Shown one piece after another: positions 9,030 to 17,892 of a DNA stretch of 64,000 nucleotides. The first letter of the stretch is position 1. Each line of letters begins with the position of its first letter. A program made the position numbers and the translations under genes. Source of the stretch: Shinella sp. UYSO24 (lineage in GTDB: Bacteria > Pseudomonadota > Alphaproteobacteria > Rhizobiales > Rhizobiaceae); the NCBI GenBank assembly GCA_902167985.1, contig CABHNZ010000015.1:1-64000 (forward strand). The letters are read 5' to 3'. The notes below the pieces were generated by a model. It worked only from the letters and a program-made list of their open reading frames with translations. It had not been told where the DNA came from and did not search any database.

Positions 9030-9442
9030 CAGCCTTTCAGGAGATCAATCGTCTGGGAGATCAGGTCGCGTGCCTGCTTGATGCTTTGCAGGTTCGCCTC
9101 GTAACTGCGGTTGGCTTCGCGCATGTCGGCCATTTCGACCAGCATGTTGACGTTCGGCATCTTGACGATGCCATTCTTGTCGGCCGCCGGATTGCCGGGA
9201 TCGTATTCCTTGGTGAAATCCGACTTGTCGACACCAAGCTTCTTGACGCCAACCGTCGTCAGATCGCTTGCGCGATCGAGTTCCGCACCGAAGGTAATCG
9301 TCTTGCGACGATAGGGATCGGCACCCGGCGTGTCGCCCGTCGTGCGAACGTTGGCGATGTTTTCCGAAACCACGCGCAGACGGGTCGCCTGCGCTTCCAT
9401 GCCGCTGCCGGCAATCTTCAAGGAGGCTGCTAAGGGATCCAT
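9029..9442 (-). CDS. flgC: Flagellar proximal rod protein FlgC
   Basis: FlgC is a proximal rod subunit. The 137-residue product has the N-terminal rod motif AQATRLRVVSENIANVRTTG and the central YRRKTITFGAEL segment. The C-terminal helix is NVNMLVEMADMREANRSYEA and LISQTIDLLKG. Length is standard. It starts four bases after the flgB stop and overlaps fliE at its end, consistent with one flgB-flgC-fliE-flgG transcript. The frame is intact. Confidence 0.97.
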   Translation of the reverse strand: MDPLAASLKIAGSGMEAQATRLRVVSENIANVRTTGDTPGADPYRRKTITFGAELDRASDLTTVGVKKLGVDKSDFTKEYDPGNPAADKNGIVKMPNVNMLVEMADMREANRSYEANLQSIKQARDLISQTIDLLKG

Positions 9443-9446
9443 GGCG

Positions 9447-9836
9447 TCACTTGCCCAGTGCTGTTAACATCATGTTATGGAAGGCTTTCGTGAGCTGAGT
9501 ATTCAGCTCGTACTGGCGGCGAATATCGCCGCTCTTCGCAAGCTCACCGGACAGCGAAACGGTATTGCCACTTTCCTGGACACCAATTTCGTTGTTGACC
9601 GCTTCATCATGGACGCCGATCTCGGCGGTCTCCATGGTGTCTCCGGCTAAATGGCCGGGATTGGTACGGGCCATCGGGACATTGGAGGAATCAAGCACTG
9701 CCGAAAATGGCGTTACGTCCTTTGCGCGAAACTTTGGGGTATTCGCGTTGGCGATATTCGTGCTGACGACTTCCTGTCGTACCGAAAGCCACTCGGCTTG
9801 CCTGGAGGCAAGATCGAATAACTGTATCGACTGCAT
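9447..9836 (-). CDS. flgB: Flagellar proximal rod protein FlgB
   Basis: FlgB is the other proximal rod subunit. From ATG 9836 the product is 129 residues, beginning MQSIQLFDLASRQAEWLSVR with the rod motif STNIANANTPKFRAKDV and ending in DIRRQYELNTQLTKAFHNMM. A nine-residue upstream extension is possible, but the MQSIQ start matches the family. It opens a minus-strand run down to fliP. A copy of the putative motility motif lies 44 bases upstream, so this is probably a promoter-proximal gene. Confidence 0.97.
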   Translation of the reverse strand: MQSIQLFDLASRQAEWLSVRQEVVSTNIANANTPKFRAKDVTPFSAVLDSSNVPMARTNPGHLAGDTMETAEIGVHDEAVNNEIGVQESGNTVSLSGELAKSGDIRRQYELNTQLTKAFHNMMLTALGK

Positions 9837-9879
9837 CACGTGTCTCCGTCTTTCTATGGGCAAGATCTAAAGAGATAAA

Positions 9880-9896
9880 CTTGCGTGGAACTGTTG
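9880..9896 (-). promoter_or_regulatory. Putative motility-regulon motif upstream of flgB
   Basis: In gene orientation the site reads CAACAGTTCCACGCAAG and ends 44 bases before the flgB start. It differs only slightly from the copies before flgF (CGACAGTTTCGCACAAG) and motA (CGACAGCTTCACGCAAG). The intergenic region 9837-10045 is otherwise non-coding. Confidence 0.55.
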
Positions 9897-9979
9897 TTTC
9901 AGACGGTTCGGATAAAGCCCCTTCGTCTCTGACCCGATTGGCGGTCACAAACGCTTGATGTCCCGCATGCAGGAAAGCA

Positions 9980-10013
9980 AAAGGGCCACGCGGCAGAACC
10001 ACGTGACCCCTTG
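9980..10013 (-). terminator. Possible intrinsic terminator after the 10046-10636 gene
   Basis: On the minus strand an imperfect hairpin (AAGGGGTCACGTGG pairing with CCGCGTGGCCCTTTT) is followed by a T-rich stretch. It lies just downstream of the gene ending at 10046 and upstream of flgB, so it would separate the flgF-fliI unit from the flgB unit. Confidence 0.5.
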
Positions 10014-10045
10014 AATTTTCAGCAGATGAGCCGAGCCGCTGCGGC

Positions 10046-10636
10046 TTACTTGCCGCTCTCGTAAAAGCGCCCGTTCGAGGTCACTATCGCCCATTTCCCA
10101 TCACGCTGCTCGATCGAGGCGAGACGGCTGTTATCAGGCAGGACAGAGCCCTGCTGGACGATATAGACGCCCGACTGATCCTCGATCATCGCGCGGCCGT
10201 TGGCCACATGGAGAAGACGGAAGCCGGCAGTGCCCGGCATCGGCTGGTCGAGATCCGCCCCCTCGCCTTCCTTCTTGCGGAGCAAGGGGCTTGCGACCGT
10301 GGCCGTCGTCAGCTGGTCGAGGCCTGTCTGCCCATCACCATTACCATTGCCGTTGATTGCGTTGCCACTGCTGGCGATGCCGCGGGCATTATCACCCGGC
10401 GGCATCTCGCCTCCATCATGGCGAAAGCCACGGACATCGCGCAATTGCTCCCAGCCGGCGACGCTGACGCCGAACTTTTCCTGGTTGAAGAAAACGTACC
10501 AGGGAAAGGCGACCGCCCCGCCGGCGAGAAGCACGGCAGCGCCCTTCAGGACGAGATCGGACCGGGCCGAATTGCTGTCACTCGACCCCGAGCCGGATCT
10601 GCGCGGTTTTGGCATCTTCTGAGCGGGCTTCTTCAC
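10046..10636 (-). CDS. Uncharacterised single-span protein of the flagellar cluster
   Basis: A 196-residue protein with a basic N terminus (many Lys, Arg, Pro). One membrane helix lies near residues 29-50 (LVLKGAAVLLAGGAVAFPWY). A low-complexity Gly/Asn linker (about 90-105) leads to a compact C-terminal domain with GFRLLHVANGRAMIEDQSGV and GKWAIVTSNGRFYES. The layout suggests an N-in anchor with a periplasmic domain. It follows fliI by six bases, so it belongs to the flgF-fliI unit. I recognise no characterised family; a role in flagellar assembly is inferred from position only. The frame is intact. Confidence 0.75.
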   Translation of the reverse strand: MKKPAQKMPKPRRSGSGSSDSNSARSDLVLKGAAVLLAGGAVAFPWYVFFNQEKFGVSVAGWEQLRDVRGFRHDGGEMPPGDNARGIASSGNAINGNGNGDGQTGLDQLTTATVASPLLRKKEGEGADLDQPMPGTAGFRLLHVANGRAMIEDQSGVYIVQQGSVLPDNSRLASIEQRDGKWAIVTSNGRFYESGK

Positions 10637-10642
10637 CGACTA

Positions 10643-12061
10643 TCACCTTCTTGGCGGGGCCGCCGAAGCGCTTGCGGCATTGCGCAGCGCCACCGCCAGA
10701 TCCGCATAGGAATCCGAAGCGGGTCTGTCGGCAGGCGATTGCTTGAGAATTTCGTAGATGACCGGCACCTGTTTGGTGGCCAGATCGAGCTCCGGGTCGG
10801 TGCCCGGACGATAGCCGCCGATGAGGCGAAGATCGCGGGTTTCCTCGAATCTATGGATCAGCGCCTTCAGGCGCATGACCAGCTTTTCCTGATCCGGCGT
10901 CCAGGCCTTGCGCGCCAGTCGCGAGATCGATGACAGCGGATTGATCGGCGGATAACGGCCTTCATCCGCGAGGCTGCGATCCATCACGATGTGGCCGTCG
11001 AGAATGCCGCGGGTCGAATCCGCGATCGGATCATTGTGGTTGTCGCCATCGACGAGAACCGAAATGATGGCGGTAATCGTACCGGCCTGCGTGGCGCCGG
11101 GCCCGGCGCGCTCCAGCAGCTTCGGCAATTCGGTGAAGACCGATGCCGGATAGCCGCGGGCGATCGGCAGTTCGCCGGCGGCAATCGCCACTTCACGAAC
11201 AGCATGGGCGAAACGGGTGACGCTGTCTGCGATAAAAAGGACGTTCTCGCCCTTGTCACGAAAATGCTCGGCCACAGTCATGGCGACCAGCGGCGCCATC
11301 TTGCGCAACATCGGGCTTTCGTCACTGGTGGCAACGACGACGATCGTCTTTGCCATGTGCTCGCCCATCGTATCCTCGATGAATTCACGCACTTCGCGTC
11401 CACGTTCACCGACAAGCGCGATGACGACCCGATCGAAGGCGGCGGCTGCGGCCATCATCGACAGGAGCGTCGATTTGCCGACGCCGGAACCTGCGAAAAT
11501 GCCGAGACGCTGGCCGTAGCAGAGCGGCGTGAATATATCGATGGCGCGCACGCCGGTCAGAAACCCCTTGTCGACGCGGCTTCGCGTCATCGACGGCGGC
11601 GCGGCACTTTCGATCGAGCGGGCCTCGTGCCCCTGTCTCAGATCACCGCGTCCATCGATCGGACGGCAGAGCGCATCGATCGTGCGACCGCACCAGCTGT
11701 CATCCGGCGTGACCTTGAATTCGCCAATGCGCAACACGAGATCGCCGATGCCGATCGGCTCTCCCGGTTCGATCGGGCAGACATGGACGTGATCCTGCTC
11801 GACCTTGATAACCTGGCCACGATGACGCCCGGCGGGGCTGCAATGTTCGAGAAAGTCGCCGAGCCTGACATGTTTCGACAGGCCGCTGACGATATAGTGG
11901 CTGGCGGTGATCGCCGTGACATTGCCGCCATAGGCAAGTGCGGCCCCCGGAACCATGCGGCGCGCGGCAAGGCCGCCCAGTGCCGCCAGCCGTTCCATTC
12001 CGGAAGGCAGGGAGCGCTGCGGTGTCTGCGTCGCCTCAATTTCGGGGGACATGTCGTTCAT
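10643..12061 (-). CDS. fliI: Flagellar export ATPase FliI
   Basis: FliI is the hexameric ATPase of the flagellar type III export apparatus. The product, about 472 residues, has Walker A GSGVGKST near residues 188-195 and Walker B as NVLFIADSVTRFAHAVRE. It also has the catalytic-glutamate segment ALVGERGREVREFIED and the export-ATPase signature SLADEGRYPPINPLSSISR. I chose ATG 12061; a GTG at 12073 would add four residues. flgF ends about 50 bases upstream. The frame is intact. No fliJ or fliH homologue is seen in the window. Confidence 0.97.
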   Translation of the reverse strand: MNDMSPEIEATQTPQRSLPSGMERLAALGGLAARRMVPGAALAYGGNVTAITASHYIVSGLSKHVRLGDFLEHCSPAGRHRGQVIKVEQDHVHVCPIEPGEPIGIGDLVLRIGEFKVTPDDSWCGRTIDALCRPIDGRGDLRQGHEARSIESAAPPSMTRSRVDKGFLTGVRAIDIFTPLCYGQRLGIFAGSGVGKSTLLSMMAAAAAFDRVVIALVGERGREVREFIEDTMGEHMAKTIVVVATSDESPMLRKMAPLVAMTVAEHFRDKGENVLFIADSVTRFAHAVREVAIAAGELPIARGYPASVFTELPKLLERAGPGATQAGTITAIISVLVDGDNHNDPIADSTRGILDGHIVMDRSLADEGRYPPINPLSSISRLARKAWTPDQEKLVMRLKALIHRFEETRDLRLIGGYRPGTDPELDLATKQVPVIYEILKQSPADRPASDSYADLAVALRNAASASAAPPRR

Positions 12062-12109
12062 CCGTTCTGGCACAGGTCAGCGGCAGTCAGCCAGTTTCGG
12101 CCACACGCC

Positions 12110-12844
12110 TTACTGGCTGCCGCCCAGGGTCTTGATGGCGTCGGTGAAGCTGTTCTCGCTGGAGCTCAGCAGGTTCGAAATGCTTTCGAAGGCCCGGTTG
12201 ACCTGGATCATCTGGGTCATTTCGCCGATGGCGTTGACGTTCGACTGCTCGGTGAAGCCCTGCAGAACGCCGATCTCGCTGTTATCGACGACCGGCTGCG
12301 GGGCCGCCGTGGGGATGATGCCGCTGTTGTCATAGCGCAGGTAGCCCTTGCTGACATCGGCGGTGAAGAGACCAATCTGGCCGACGACCTGCCCATTCTG
12401 GAAAATGCGGCCATCGGTGCCGACCGACGGCTCGCCGGCCGTGCGGTTGAGCTGGATAGGTGCGCCGCCCGAATCAAGCACGGGATAGCCGCGCGTCGAC
12501 AGAAGCTGGCCTGTCTCGGACATGGTGAAGCGGCCGTCGCGGGTCAGCGCCTGGCCGCCGGGCGTGTCGATGGCGAACCAGCCATCGCCCTTGACGGCGA
12601 AATCGAGCGGATTGTTCGTCTGCTGCAATTCGCCAGTGCGGGTGGAGAGGAAGTCATTGCCCTGGGATACGAAGGAAACCTTGGCATTCAGGTTGTTGTC
12701 GATATTGCTGATCAGCTGGTCGAACTTCACTTCCGTGGCACGAAAGCCGACGGTGTTCATGTTCGCAATGTTATCGGCGATCGTGTCGAGACGCTTCTCC
12801 AAAGCCATCTGCGACGAAAGACCAACATAAATTCCTGACTGCAT
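12110..12844 (-). CDS. flgF: Flagellar proximal rod protein FlgF
   Basis: FlgF is a rod subunit. The 244-residue product starts MQSGIYVGLSSQMALEKRLD with the rod motif IADNIANMNTVGFRATEVKF. It has the NPLDFAVKGDGWFAIDTPGG segment typical of FlgF/FlgG and ends in NVNAIGEMTQMIQVNRAFES. Length is standard. It heads a minus-strand unit with fliI and the 10046 gene and is divergent from motA across about 216 bases that hold two copies of the putative motility motif. The frame is intact. Confidence 0.97.
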   Translation of the reverse strand: MQSGIYVGLSSQMALEKRLDTIADNIANMNTVGFRATEVKFDQLISNIDNNLNAKVSFVSQGNDFLSTRTGELQQTNNPLDFAVKGDGWFAIDTPGGQALTRDGRFTMSETGQLLSTRGYPVLDSGGAPIQLNRTAGEPSVGTDGRIFQNGQVVGQIGLFTADVSKGYLRYDNSGIIPTAAPQPVVDNSEIGVLQGFTEQSNVNAIGEMTQMIQVNRAFESISNLLSSSENSFTDAIKTLGGSQ

Positions 12845-12947
12845 CCGCCTTCTCCTTGGCTATCCAGGGCAGACATCGCCCGGAAGTCAAAATTGCAGGC
12901 CGTTGCCCCACAGGGACGACCCACGCTGGCAGAGCTAGGCGGATTTG

Positions 12948-12964
12948 CTTGTGCGAAACTGTCG
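12948..12964 (-). promoter_or_regulatory. Putative motility-regulon motif upstream of flgF
   Basis: In flgF orientation the site reads CGACAGTTTCGCACAAG and ends about 104 bases before the start at 12844. It is one of two oppositely oriented copies in the flgF-motA divergent region. Confidence 0.55.
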
Positions 12965-12992
12965 GCAAAACAGGCTCACATTTCGGTTCCAT

Positions 12993-13009
12993 CGACAGCT
13001 TCACGCAAG
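12993..13009 (+). promoter_or_regulatory. Putative motility-regulon motif upstream of motA
   Basis: CGACAGCTTCACGCAAG ends 52 bases before the motA start at 13061. Together with the copy at 12948-12964 it gives each divergent gene its own, correctly oriented element. Confidence 0.55.
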
Positions 13010-13060
13010 GCAATGCCCCTAGTGAACATGAGGCAAGATTAGGTTGGGTGCGGACTAGAC

Positions 13061-13933
13061 ATGACGATTATTCTCGGCTTCGTGATCACCATCGGATGTA
13101 TCCTCGGCGGCTTCATGGCCATGGGCGGGCACGTCAGTGTTCTCGTCCAGCCCTTCGAGCTGATGATTATCGGCGGCGCAGGCCTCGGCGGCTTCATCAT
13201 GGCTAACCCCATGAAAATCGTGAAGGACTCCGGCAAGGCGATCGCCGAGGTGCTGAAGAACAAAGTGCCGAAGGAGCGCGAATATCTCGACGTTCTCGGC
13301 GCTCTCTACTCGCTGATGCGCGACCTGCGCACCAAGCCGCGCAACGAGATCGAAGCGCATATCGACAATCCGGAAGAATCCTCGATTTTCCAGGCCGCTC
13401 CGACGGTTCTCAAAAACAAGGACCTGACGGTCTTCATCTGCGACTATGTCCGCCTCATCATCATCGGCAATGCCCGCTCGCACGAGATCGAGGCGCTGAT
13501 GGACGAGGAAATGGAAACGATGCTGGCCGACAAGCTGAAGCCCTATAACGCGATCACCGCGATGGGCGACAGTTTCCCGGCGATCGGTATCGTCGCGGCC
13601 GTTCTCGGCGTCATCAAGGCCATGGGCCATATCAACGAATCGCCGGATGTTCTCGGCGGCCTGATCGGTGCGGCCCTCGTCGGCACCATGCTCGGCATCT
13701 TCCTTTCATACTCGCTCTGCAACCCGCTGACGGCGCAGATCAAGATCGTTCGTACCAAGCAGCATCGCCTCTATACGATCGTGAAGCAGACGCTGATCGC
13801 CTACATGAACGGCTCCGTGCCGCAGGTGGCGCTCGAATACGGCCGCAAGACGATCTCCAACACCGACCGGCCGTCGATCGACGCCGTCGAAAAGGAGATG
13901 ATGAACCCCGGCGGCGACAACAAGGCGGCCTGA
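13061..13933 (+). CDS. motA: Flagellar stator protein MotA
   Basis: MotA forms the proton channel of the stator with MotB and pushes on FliG. The 290-residue product has the N-terminal helix MTIILGFVITIGCILGGFMA, a second helix near FELMIIGGAGLGGFIMA, and a cytoplasmic loop. The conserved pair GDSFPAIGIVAAVLGVIKAM and AALVGTMLGIFLSYSLCNPL forms helices 3 and 4. Length is normal. motB is not in the window; in S. meliloti motBCD lie elsewhere in the flagellar region. It is the first gene of the motA-fliM-fliN-fliG run. The frame is intact. Confidence 0.97.
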   Translation: MTIILGFVITIGCILGGFMAMGGHVSVLVQPFELMIIGGAGLGGFIMANPMKIVKDSGKAIAEVLKNKVPKEREYLDVLGALYSLMRDLRTKPRNEIEAHIDNPEESSIFQAAPTVLKNKDLTVFICDYVRLIIIGNARSHEIEALMDEEMETMLADKLKPYNAITAMGDSFPAIGIVAAVLGVIKAMGHINESPDVLGGLIGAALVGTMLGIFLSYSLCNPLTAQIKIVRTKQHRLYTIVKQTLIAYMNGSVPQVALEYGRKTISNTDRPSIDAVEKEMMNPGGDNKAA

Positions 13934-13952
13934 TCAGGGACGCCGCGACAGG

Positions 13953-14903
13953 ATGAGCATTTCGGCAATGGCAACATCATCAGGCAGCATGGACAGGGCG
14001 GTTCTCGCCCGCCTCACCGGAGACCTCGGCGATGCCAAGACAGTCTCGCGCATCTGCGCGGATATCGGCGGCATCTACGCGTCGCTACTGGCCGATACGC
14101 TGGGCGGCGAGCTCAATCTCGAACTCGACGTCGAATATATCGGCTCGGAATCGGCACTGATGTCGACGCTTGTCGGTCGGCTGAATGCGGCAAGCACGCT
14201 GACGATCGGTTCTCTGCGCAACTGGTGCCCGAACTTCATCCTCTCCTGCGAAAACACCCTGCCGATCTCGATCATCGCCAATCTTCTCGGCGACGATACC
14301 GGGGCTGAGGGCGAGACGCGCAGGCTTTCGGCGATCGAACTCGACATTGCCTCGCTGGTCTTCCAGAAGGTTGCCAGCGTCCTTCGTTCCGGCATCGAGG
14401 CGCCAGGCGGCTTCGAGCCTGCCCTTGTCGATGCCTATGATCATTCCGAACACGTCCAGAAGCATGCCGAGATCGTCGACATGTTCGCGGCTGCCGTTCG
14501 CATGCGGATGACCATCGGCAAGATCAGCGGCGAGATCCAGCTGATCATCCCGCAGGGTGTTCTTCTGAAAACCGTCATCGTCCAGCCGAAGCTGCTCGGC
14601 CAGCAGGGCGAGGCCCGCGAGGCCTGGAAGGAACAGCTGGAAAAGCAGGTTCGCCGCTCGCAGGTGGAACTGCAGGCACGCGTGCGGATGCAGTCGCTGA
14701 CGCTCGAGACGATCTCGCGGCTTTCAGTCGGCGACGTCATTCCCTTCTTCGACGCCGGGACGGATGTCCGCGTCGAAGTCGATGCCAATGGCAAGATGCT
14801 CTACAATTGCGAATTCGGCCGGTCCGGCCAGAATTATACCGTCAAGATCAAGGAAAGCGCCGGCACAACCGAAGAGAGCCTCAAGCGCATTCTCGAAGGC
14901 TGA
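13953..14903 (+). CDS. fliM: Flagellar motor switch protein FliM
   Basis: FliM is the C-ring protein that binds phosphorylated CheY. The 316-residue product has a diverged rhizobial N terminus. The middle domain contains SLRNWCPNFILSCENTLPIS and RRLSAIELDIASLVFQKVAS. The C-terminal SpoA-type domain carries RMQSLTLETISRLSVGDVIP and MLYNCEFGRSGQNYTVKIKE. It follows motA by 19 bases. Overall similarity to enteric FliM is low, but position and SpoA domain support the call. The frame is intact. Confidence 0.9.
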   Translation: MSISAMATSSGSMDRAVLARLTGDLGDAKTVSRICADIGGIYASLLADTLGGELNLELDVEYIGSESALMSTLVGRLNAASTLTIGSLRNWCPNFILSCENTLPISIIANLLGDDTGAEGETRRLSAIELDIASLVFQKVASVLRSGIEAPGGFEPALVDAYDHSEHVQKHAEIVDMFAAAVRMRMTIGKISGEIQLIIPQGVLLKTVIVQPKLLGQQGEAREAWKEQLEKQVRRSQVELQARVRMQSLTLETISRLSVGDVIPFFDAGTDVRVEVDANGKMLYNCEFGRSGQNYTVKIKESAGTTEESLKRILEG

Positions 14904-14971
14904 CCAGCGCGAAAGCGACCGGCGGAACCGATCGGCAGGTTCAGGCAAGTTTCAAATCGGATATATAGACC

Positions 14972-15526
14972 ATGGCAAAGAAACCGACCCCACTTAGCGA
15001 ACCCGACGCAGCGGATTTTTCCTCGAGCAGCGACTTCGAGCTCGACAATGCGATCGACAACCTCCGCGGCGCGCTGAAGGCGGATGCGGACGGCACCACG
15101 ATGGAAAGCGACTTTCCGGGGGCTTCGGACTTCGGCGGCGATTTTTCCGGCGGTGCCGCATCGTCCTTCGGCGATTTCGGTGGTGACGCGGCGCCCGGCG
15201 GCTTCGATTTCGGATCGGGACTGAATGACGCAGGCAGCAGCCATTCGGCCGGGCCGCTAGGCAGCGGGCTTGCTTCCAACTATGATATCATCATGGATAT
15301 CCCGATCGACGTGCAGATCGTGCTGGGATCCAGCCGCATGCAGGTTTCCGGGTTGATGAACCTGAAAGAAGGGGCGATCATCGCTCTGGACAAGAAGATC
15401 GGCGAGCCGGTCGACATCACGGTCAACGGGCGCATGATCGCGCGCGGTGAAATTACTGTTCTCGAAGGCGATGATACCCGCTTCGGGATACGGCTCACGG
15501 AAGTTCTGGGAGTCAGCAAGGACTGA
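14972..15526 (+). CDS. fliN: Flagellar motor switch protein FliN
   Basis: FliN forms the base of the C ring with FliM. The 184-residue product has a long disordered N-terminal half rich in Ser, Gly, Asp and Phe (about residues 1-100). The conserved SpoA domain follows: NYDIIMDIPIDVQIVLGSSR, GAIIALDKKIGEPVDITVNG and the end RFGIRLTEVLGVSKD. The long N-terminal extension is usual in rhizobia. It sits between fliM and fliG. The frame is intact. Confidence 0.96.
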   Translation: MAKKPTPLSEPDAADFSSSSDFELDNAIDNLRGALKADADGTTMESDFPGASDFGGDFSGGAASSFGDFGGDAAPGGFDFGSGLNDAGSSHSAGPLGSGLASNYDIIMDIPIDVQIVLGSSRMQVSGLMNLKEGAIIALDKKIGEPVDITVNGRMIARGEITVLEGDDTRFGIRLTEVLGVSKD

Positions 15527-15551
15527 CCTTTCGGGGTCATAGGAAAAGGCC

Positions 15552-16592
15552 ATGATGGACTTTGACAGTTTCAGTGAGAATTTGCCGGCCAATCCGTTGT
15601 CCCAGGCGGAAAAGGCAGCAGCCGTGCTTCTGGCGATGGGTACCCCCGTCGCCGGCAAATTGTTGAAATATTTCACGCAGGGCGAATTGCAGACGATCAT
15701 CTCGTCGGCGCAGCGCCTGCGCGCTATCCCGCCGGATGAACTGTCGACGCTTGTCAGCGAGTTCGAAGACCTCTTCACCGAGGGCACCGGCCTTATGGAC
15801 AATGCCAAGGCGATCGAGAGCATTCTCGACGAGGGCCTGACGCCGGAAGAAGTCGATAATCTTCTCGGCCGCCGCACCGCCTTCCAGAGCTTCGAAGACA
15901 CGACCTGGGAACGGCTGCAGGAGGCCGACCCGGTTGTCGTGTGCAAATATCTGATGCGCGAGCATCCGCAGACGATCGCCTATGTTCTGTCCATGCTTCC
16001 CTCTGCCTTTGGCGCCAAAGTGCTTCTGGAACTGCCGGAGGATCGCCGCGCCGACGTGATGAAGCGCACGGTCAACCTGAAGTCGGTCAATCCGAAGGCG
16101 ATGCAGATCATCGAGAACCGCATTGCCGATCTCGTCCGCGACATGGAAGCCGAGCGCAATTCGACCGGCTCGGCGAAGGTTGCCGAACTGATGAACCAGC
16201 TCGAAAAGCCGCAGGTCGATTCGCTCCTCACCTCGCTGGAACAGGTCAGCCACGAAGCCGCCGAGAAGGTTCGTCCGAAGATCTTCCTCTTCGACGATCT
16301 CATGCTTATGCCGCAGCGCAGCCGCGTCATCCTGCTCAACGACCTTGCCGCCGACGTGCTCACCATGGCGCTGCGCGGCTCGTCCGTCGAGATCCGCGAA
16401 TGTGTGCTGTCCTCGATCAGCCCGCGCCAGCGCCGCATGGTCGAATCGGACCTGCAGGCCGGCGGTGCGATCAATGCCCGCGAAGTGGCGATTGCTCGCC
16501 GCGCGATCTCGCAGGAAGCCATCCGGCTTGCCAATTCCGGGCAGATCGAGCTCAAGGAAAAGGAAGAGCCTAGCGACGGCCAGGCCGCCTGA
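15552..16592 (+). CDS. fliG: Flagellar motor switch protein FliG
   Basis: FliG is the rotor protein that contacts MotA and sets rotation direction. The 346-residue product has the N-terminal domain LSQAEKAAAVLLAMGTPVAG and the middle domain with EHPQTIAYVLSMLPSAFGAK. The torque helix region is RPKIFLFDDLMLMPQRSRVI followed by the charged C-terminal domain. Two ATGs stand together; the first follows AGGAAAAGG. Length is normal. The frame is intact. Confidence 0.97.
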   Translation: MMDFDSFSENLPANPLSQAEKAAAVLLAMGTPVAGKLLKYFTQGELQTIISSAQRLRAIPPDELSTLVSEFEDLFTEGTGLMDNAKAIESILDEGLTPEEVDNLLGRRTAFQSFEDTTWERLQEADPVVVCKYLMREHPQTIAYVLSMLPSAFGAKVLLELPEDRRADVMKRTVNLKSVNPKAMQIIENRIADLVRDMEAERNSTGSAKVAELMNQLEKPQVDSLLTSLEQVSHEAAEKVRPKIFLFDDLMLMPQRSRVILLNDLAADVLTMALRGSSVEIRECVLSSISPRQRRMVESDLQAGGAINAREVAIARRAISQEAIRLANSGQIELKEKEEPSDGQAA

Positions 16593-16620
16593 CCGCCAGG
16601 CCCAAGACATGACAACCTGC

Positions 16621-16651
16621 AAAGGCGGCGGCCCATGGGCCTGCCGCCTTT
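16621..16651 (+). terminator. Hairpin downstream of fliG, possible terminator
   Basis: AAAGGCGGCGGCCC pairs with GGGCCTGCCGCCTTT around a 2-base loop. The T-run is short. It lies 29 bases after fliG in a 212-base gap before flhB, and could end or attenuate the motA-fliG transcript. Confidence 0.6.
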
Positions 16652-16804
16652 CATCGTTTCAAGGCCCGACCAGCGGAAAGCTCAGAAAAACCTGTGGCAG
16701 ACGGGCCGGTTGCGGCCTTCGCAACCGGGCGGCACTAGGCCTTTGCCCCGCTCCTGCGCTATCATCGGTGCAGCGCGCTCAGGCGCAACACTGCGAGGCC
16801 GATC

Positions 16805-17887
16805 TTGTCCGACGACCAGGATAAAGACAGTAAAACAGAAGACCCGACAGACAAGAAAAAGCGTGAAGCCGTAGAGAAGGGCAACACGCCGACGTCTTCG
16901 GAAGTTGCCCTATTCGGCTCGACACTCGCCTTCTATATCTATCTCGTATTCTTCCTGCCGGCGAATGTGGCGCGGCTCGGTGTGACGCTGCGCGATTTTT
17001 TCGAGCATCCGGAGCAGTGGCGTATCGAGCGCAGTTCCGATCTCGTCAGCCTTCTGACCTATCTCATGCTGCAATCGGCCTATTTCATGCTGCCGATCGC
17101 GGTTCTGCTGATGGGCTTCGGCATTATTTCGTCCGCCGCACAGAACCTTCCGTCGGCCGTGCTCGAACGGATCCGCCCGCAGTGGAACCGGGTGTCTCCG
17201 GTGAAGGGTTTTGGTCGCATCTACAGTGCCCAGGGCATGGTGCAGTTCGGCAAATCCCTGATCAAGGTCGTGGTCGTTTCGGTCGTCATGTATTTCGTGC
17301 TGCGGAGCGATTTCTACGCATCGCTTGATTCGATGTTTGCCGATCCGCAGACGATTTTCGGCGTGATGATTCGCGTCACGAAGAAAATGGTGATCGTCAT
17401 TCTGGCCGCGACCTTCATCATCGCCGCGGTCGATATCGCCTGGACGCGGCACCACTGGTTCTCTCAGCTCAAGATGACCAAGCAGGAAGTCAAGGACGAG
17501 ATGAAGCAGTCGCAGGGCGACCCGATGGTCAAGGCCCGACAGCGCTCGGTTGCAAGAGACCGCGCCAGACGCCGCATGATCAACAGCGTTCCGCGCGCCA
17601 CGATGATCATCACCAACCCGACACATTATGCGATTGCTCTACGCTACGTTGCAGAAGAAGCGGAAGCGCCGGTGGTCGTCGCCAAGGGCCAGGATCTCAT
17701 CGCACTCAAAATTCGTGAGATCGCCCAACAGCATAACATTCCAATTTTTGAAGATCCTCCACTCGCCCGCTCCATGTTTGCGCAAGTCTCGGTGGATAGC
17801 GTCATCCCGCCAGTCTTCTATAAGGCGGTCGCGGAACTGATTCACAAGGTCTATGCGTCGCGCCGCCAAAACAAACGGGTACGTTGA
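16805..17887 (+). CDS. flhB: Flagellar export gate and substrate-switch protein FlhB
   Basis: FlhB is the export-gate protein whose autocleavage switches export from rod/hook to filament substrates. The 360-residue product has the charged N terminus with EDPTDKKKREAVEKGNTPTS, four membrane helices up to about residue 215, and the cytoplasmic domain. The autocleavage motif NPTH is near residue 271 in MIITNPTHYAIALRY, followed by EDPPLARSMFAQVSVDSVIP. Length is standard. The stop at 17887 is followed within a few bases by the next gene. The frame is intact. Confidence 0.97.
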   Translation: MSDDQDKDSKTEDPTDKKKREAVEKGNTPTSSEVALFGSTLAFYIYLVFFLPANVARLGVTLRDFFEHPEQWRIERSSDLVSLLTYLMLQSAYFMLPIAVLLMGFGIISSAAQNLPSAVLERIRPQWNRVSPVKGFGRIYSAQGMVQFGKSLIKVVVVSVVMYFVLRSDFYASLDSMFADPQTIFGVMIRVTKKMVIVILAATFIIAAVDIAWTRHHWFSQLKMTKQEVKDEMKQSQGDPMVKARQRSVARDRARRRMINSVPRATMIITNPTHYAIALRYVAEEAEAPVVVAKGQDLIALKIREIAQQHNIPIFEDPPLARSMFAQVSVDSVIPPVFYKAVAELIHKVYASRRQNKRVR

Positions 17888-17892
17888 ACCTG

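Noticed and set aside
10991..12838. Open frame of 615 codons on the plus strand opposite fliI and flgF
   Set aside because: It is the antisense of two strongly recognised genes, has no domain signature, and is expected in GC-rich DNA with strong codon bias.
9837..13060. Sigma-54 promoters for the rod and motor genes
   Set aside because: No GG-N10-GC element at suitable positions was convincing, and rhizobial flagellar genes are known to be controlled by VisN/VisR and Rem rather than by sigma-54.
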